From positions 1-64,000 of the forward strand of contig JAVJUS010000107.1 in assembly GCA_040220455.1 (NCBI GenBank): DNA of 64,000 nt, read 5' to 3'. Positions 61,292-64,000 of this stretch are shown piece after piece. The translations under genes and the position numbers were made by a program. The DNA comes from JAVJUS01 sp040220455 (GTDB lineage Bacteria; Pseudomonadota; Alphaproteobacteria; DSM-16000; Inquilinaceae). Numbering within the stretch: the first letter of the stretch is position 1; every line of letters starts with the position of its first letter. The notes below the pieces were generated by a model that saw nothing but the letters and a program-made list of their open reading frames with translations, was not told the DNA's origin and did no database searches.

Positions 61292-62509
61292 GTGGCCACA
61301 GTGACCTACGACCGCGTGACCAAGCGCTATCCCGACGGCACGCTGGCGGTCGACGCCCTGGACCTGGAAATCGCCGACGGCGAACTCGTGGTCTTCGTCG
61401 GCCCCTCGGGCTGCGGCAAGACGACGGCCCTGCGCATGCTCGCCGGGCTGGAGCCGATCACCGAGGGCGAGATCCGGGTCGGCGACCAGGTCATCAACGG
61501 GATCGAGCCGAGCGACCGGGACATCGCGATGGTGTTCCAGAACTACGCCCTCTACCCGCACATGACCGTCGCCGGGAACATGGCGTTCCCCTTGCGCATG
61601 AGCGGGGTCGGCCGAGCCGAGCGCGAGCGCAAGGTTCGCGAGGTCGCGCGCACGCTGGGGCTGGAGCGCTATCTGGGGCGCAGGCCATCCCAGCTCTCCG
61701 GCGGCCAGCGCCAGCGCGTCGCCATGGGCCGCGCGCTCGTGCGCGAGCCTCAGGTCTTCCTGATGGACGAGCCCCTGTCGAACCTGGACGCCAAGCTGCG
61801 CGCCCAGATGCGCACCGAGCTCGCCGAGATCCAGGACCAGCTCCGGATCACGACGATCTACGTCACCCATGACCAGGTCGAAGCGATGACGCTCGGCGAC
61901 CGGGTGATGGTGCTGCGCCACGGCGTCCTGCAGCAGGAGGCGGCGCCCGAGGTGCTCTACGACCGGCCGGCCAACCTGTTCGTCGCCGGCTTCATCGGCT
62001 CGCCGCCGATGAATCTGGTCGAGGCCCGGCTGGAGCCCGGCGAGGGCGGCGGGGGGCCGCGGCTGCGCCTGGGCGATGCGACGCTCGATCTCGACGAGGC
62101 GGAGATCGCGCGCTGCCCCGGGCTGGAGCGGTGGATCGGCCGCCCGGTCGTGCTCGGCGTCCGGCCGGAGAAGCTGGCCGACGCGGCGCTGCTGCCGGCC
62201 GAGCCGCCGGCGGGGCGGACGGCGACGGTCGAGGTGGTGTTCCGGGAGGGTCTGGGCTCCGACGTCATGGTCCATTTCCGGCTGCCCGGCACGGGCGCGC
62301 TGGCGCCCGGCATCCTCGCGCTCGCCCACGACGTGGAGGACCCGGCCGAGCTCGAGGCACTGCCCCATGACGGCGACGGCGTCGTCTTCATCGGCCGGTT
62401 CCAGCCGGAGACCCGGGCCCGTGCCCACGACCGGCTGCCGGTCGTCTTCGCGCCCGGCGCCTTCGTCTTCTTCGACCCGGAGACGGGGATGCGGATCGGC
62501 GCCGGATGA
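61292..62509 (+). CDS. Sugar ABC transporter ATP-binding protein (MalK/UgpC type)
   Basis: The GTG at 61292 gives 405 residues. The ATPase part has Walker A GPSGCGKTT (37-45), Q-loop MVFQNYALYPHMTVAGNMAF, LSGGQRQRVAMGRALV, Walker B VFLMDEPLSNLDAKLR and switch YVTHDQVEAMTLGDR. The last 150 residues are the TOBE-type regulatory domain (VLGVRPEKLADAAL). It completes the class 1 importer with 57185, 59414 and 60367. It is convergent with the SDR at 62536. Confidence 0.94.
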   Translation: MATVTYDRVTKRYPDGTLAVDALDLEIADGELVVFVGPSGCGKTTALRMLAGLEPITEGEIRVGDQVINGIEPSDRDIAMVFQNYALYPHMTVAGNMAFPLRMSGVGRAERERKVREVARTLGLERYLGRRPSQLSGGQRQRVAMGRALVREPQVFLMDEPLSNLDAKLRAQMRTELAEIQDQLRITTIYVTHDQVEAMTLGDRVMVLRHGVLQQEAAPEVLYDRPANLFVAGFIGSPPMNLVEARLEPGEGGGGPRLRLGDATLDLDEAEIARCPGLERWIGRPVVLGVRPEKLADAALLPAEPPAGRTATVEVVFREGLGSDVMVHFRLPGTGALAPGILALAHDVEDPAELEALPHDGDGVVFIGRFQPETRARAHDRLPVVFAPGAFVFFDPETGMRIGAG

Positions 62510-62535
62510 TGGCCCGCGGCGGCACCGCCCGAGCC

Positions 62536-63345
62536 TCAGGGCCGGAACAGCAGTGCGCCGGCGTCGAGCCTCAGCGTCGTGCCGGTGACGGCGCCCGCCG
62601 CCGGGGAGGCGAGCCAGAGGCAGGCCTCGGCCACCTCCTCCGGCGTCACCAGGCGATGGGAGGCGCCGGCCGAGGCCATGCCGGCGTAGATCCCGTCGGC
62701 GGTCGCGCCGGTGTAGGCGGCGAGCTCGGCGGCCACGGCGCGCAGCATGGGGGAGTCCACATTGCCGGGCGCGACGGCGTTGACGCGGATCCCGGCGCCG
62801 GACACCTCCGCCGCGAAGGACTCGACGAAGCCGATCAGGCCGGCCTTGGCGGCGCAGTAGGCCGAGCCGCCGGCCTCTCCCCGCAGGCCGGCGATCGAGG
62901 AGAGGTAGACGAAGGCGCCGGGCCGGCCGGACGCGAGCATGGGCCGCGCGAAGGCCTGGCCGGCATGGACCGCGCCGTCGAGATTGACCGCCATGACCCG
63001 GCGATAGGCGGCCAGGTCCATGGTCGCGACATCGGCCAGGATCGCCGTGCCGACCGTGTGGACGACGGCGTCCACCGGCGCCGCGGCGGCGATCTCGGAG
63101 GCGACGCCGGCCAGGGCCGCGGCGTCGGTCACGTCGACCGCGTAAACACCGCCCGACCGGGCGCGCTCCGGCAGGGCCTCGGCGATCGCCGCCGCCGACA
63201 GGTCGAGCGCCGAAACCGTCGCCCCGGCATCGGCGAAGGCGCGGGCGCAGGCCCGGCCGATCGTGCCGGCGGCGCCGACGACCACCGCATGAAAGCCGGG
63301 CGGCAGGCGCGGCGGAGCCGAAGGCTGCGAGGGCTGTGCAGGCAT
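62536..63345 (-). CDS. Short-chain dehydrogenase/reductase (SDR)
   Basis: The ATG at 63345 gives 269 residues; the frame is open to 63435, but that part is Arg/Pro-rich. Conserved motifs are VVVGAAGTIGRACARAF, HTVGTA in place of NNAG, the catalytic Ser in VYLSSIAG, Tyr-Lys in SAYCAAKAG, and NAVAPGNVDSPML. It is a classical SDR acting with NAD(P). It is divergent from the phosphotriesterase-like gene across a region with the CCAAT-N5-ATTGG dyad and so may share its regulation. Confidence 0.88.
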   Translation of the reverse strand: MPAQPSQPSAPPRLPPGFHAVVVGAAGTIGRACARAFADAGATVSALDLSAAAIAEALPERARSGGVYAVDVTDAAALAGVASEIAAAAPVDAVVHTVGTAILADVATMDLAAYRRVMAVNLDGAVHAGQAFARPMLASGRPGAFVYLSSIAGLRGEAGGSAYCAAKAGLIGFVESFAAEVSGAGIRVNAVAPGNVDSPMLRAVAAELAAYTGATADGIYAGMASAGASHRLVTPEEVAEACLWLASPAAGAVTGTTLRLDAGALLFRP

Positions 63346-63427
63346 CCCGGGTCTTCCTGTCTTTCGCCGGTTCCGAGGCGGCAGCATGCCCGGCAGCCGC
63401 ATCGGACAGCGTCGGCCGAGATCGAAA

Positions 63428-63473
63428 CCAATCAATAATTGGAATCAGTTTTGATGTTCTGAGGGGCTGATTC
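63428..63473. promoter_or_regulatory. Divergent operator candidate 3 (CCAAT-N5-ATTGG plus GAATCAG/CTGATTC)
   Basis: CCAATCAATAATTGG (63428-63442) has the same dyad as 54482 and 54579. Immediately beside it GAATCAG (63442-63448) and CTGATTC (63467-63473) form a perfect 7-bp inverted pair with an 18-base spacer. The region 63420-63560 is AT-rich and separates the divergent SDR and phosphotriesterase-like genes. Confidence 0.55.
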
Positions 63474-63595
63474 AATTCTCAGACCATTGAAAATGCTCTT
63501 GTTTATTTGTTTTATTGCGATACCAAAGCATGATAAGGTTCAAATGTAAACGGAATCGATCGTGCTGTGGATGCCCGGGCGAGGGGAGGCGGAAG

Positions 63596-64000
63596 ATGGC
63601 CGAGGCGGCGTCGGCATTGCGGCCGGGGACGGCGATGACCGTGCTGGGCCCGGTCGCCCCGGAGGATCTGGGCATCGTGATGATGCACGAGCATCTGCTC
63701 CACGACGACGTGGAGCGACCGTGCTGGTACGCGCCCTCCGACACCGCCGTGCGCGAGGGCTGGGCCGAGGGGCCGATCACGATGGAGCGGCTCGGCGCGC
63801 TCCGCCGCTCGCCGTTCGAGATGCTCGAGAACACCCGGCTCACCCGCCAGGACCCGATCGAGGGCGAGCTTGCCCGGTTCCGCGAGGCGGGGGGCGGCAC
63901 GGTCGTCGAGGTGACCTCCCACGGCCTGGTGCCCGACCCGCACGGCATGAAGGCGATCGCGCAGGCCACCGGCGTCCACGTCGTCGCCGGCTGCGGCTAC
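63596..64000 (+). CDS. Phosphotriesterase-family metal hydrolase (3' truncated by window)
   Basis: The ATG at 63596 follows GAGGGGAGGCGGAAG, an excellent ribosome-binding site; 135 codons are visible to the window end. The opening TVLGPVAPEDLGIVMMHEHL carries the metal motif H31/H33 typical of phosphotriesterase and PTE-like lactonase proteins, followed by LHDDVERPCWY, an ARFREAGGGTVVEVTS barrel strand (VVEVT) and GVHVVAGCGY. PTE-like lactonases hydrolyse lactones or phosphotriesters; without the rest of the protein, in particular the bridging lysine and the distal histidines, the activity cannot be narrowed. It heads a plus-strand operon leaving the window. Confidence 0.85.
   Translation, partial: MAEAASALRPGTAMTVLGPVAPEDLGIVMMHEHLLHDDVERPCWYAPSDTAVREGWAEGPITMERLGALRRSPFEMLENTRLTRQDPIEGELARFREAGGGTVVEVTSHGLVPDPHGMKAIAQATGVHVVAGCGY

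Overview
The window is high-GC chromosomal DNA with densely packed genes, short ATGA/TGATG-type overlaps and frequent GTG/TTG starts. A CpdR-like response regulator next to an N-formylglutamate amidohydrolase, a zf-CHCC (NDUFS6-like) small protein, a serC-serA pair, TctCBA and Ehu-type transporters, and FCD-type GntR regulators point to an alphaproteobacterium, probably a free-living Rhodospirillales-like heterotroph. This is inference from gene content. There is no rRNA, CRISPR array, phage or transposase gene.

Region 1 (1-23.3 kb) is mostly core genome. It holds two metal-ABC permeases with C-terminal winged helices, a class III adenylate cyclase/TPR protein, tRNA-Arg(CCG), an orphan ABC ATPase overlapping a lipoprotein-like hydrolase, several very small Cys-rich or AT-rich-flanked genes (6.9-8.8 kb), a zinc-ribbon metallopeptidase coupled to a fatty-acid desaturase, polA, a CAU-anticodon tRNA, glmM, serC-serA, a DMT exporter, an N-formylglutamate amidohydrolase, cpdR and tRNA-Val(GAC). 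Its intergenic spaces are rich in repeats: a double-hairpin repeat (8.74 kb, second copy at 58.54 kb), a 333-bp imperfect palindrome of CACSAAGG tracts (14.8 kb) and nested inverted repeats (16.7-17.0 kb).

Region 2 (23.4-64 kb) is a long accessory catabolic and transport region. On the minus strand, tctC-tctB-tctA-GntR-hydroxyacid dehydrogenase-DapA-family form one operon (29.6 to 24.0 kb). On the plus strand a sugar ABC cassette is arranged ATPase-permease-SBP-SBP-permease-ATPase and ends in an aldose-epimerase-like protein. A Gfo/Idh dehydrogenase and a LysR regulator are divergently transcribed. Then comes an NMT1/SsuA-type ABC system with two permeases, joined to an SDR, a PuuE-like polysaccharide-deacetylase-fold hydrolase, an epimerase and a ureidoglycolate-lyase family protein, which looks like a ureide or cyclic-amide pathway. 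An amidase and an EhuA-like ATPase follow.

From 49.9 kb there is a gamma-glutamyltransferase, an SDR and a glutamine-synthetase-like gamma-glutamyl ligase (a plausible gamma-glutamylation route for an amine or amino alcohol). A GntR/FCD regulator, EhuBCD-like genes and a MalK-type sugar ABC operon containing an amidohydrolase come next. The window ends with an SDR divergent from a phosphotriesterase-like gene that runs off the edge. A CCAAT-N5-ATTGG dyad occurs twice upstream of the ehuB-like gene and once in the last divergent promoter region, suggesting that one regulator governs 54.9-64 kb.
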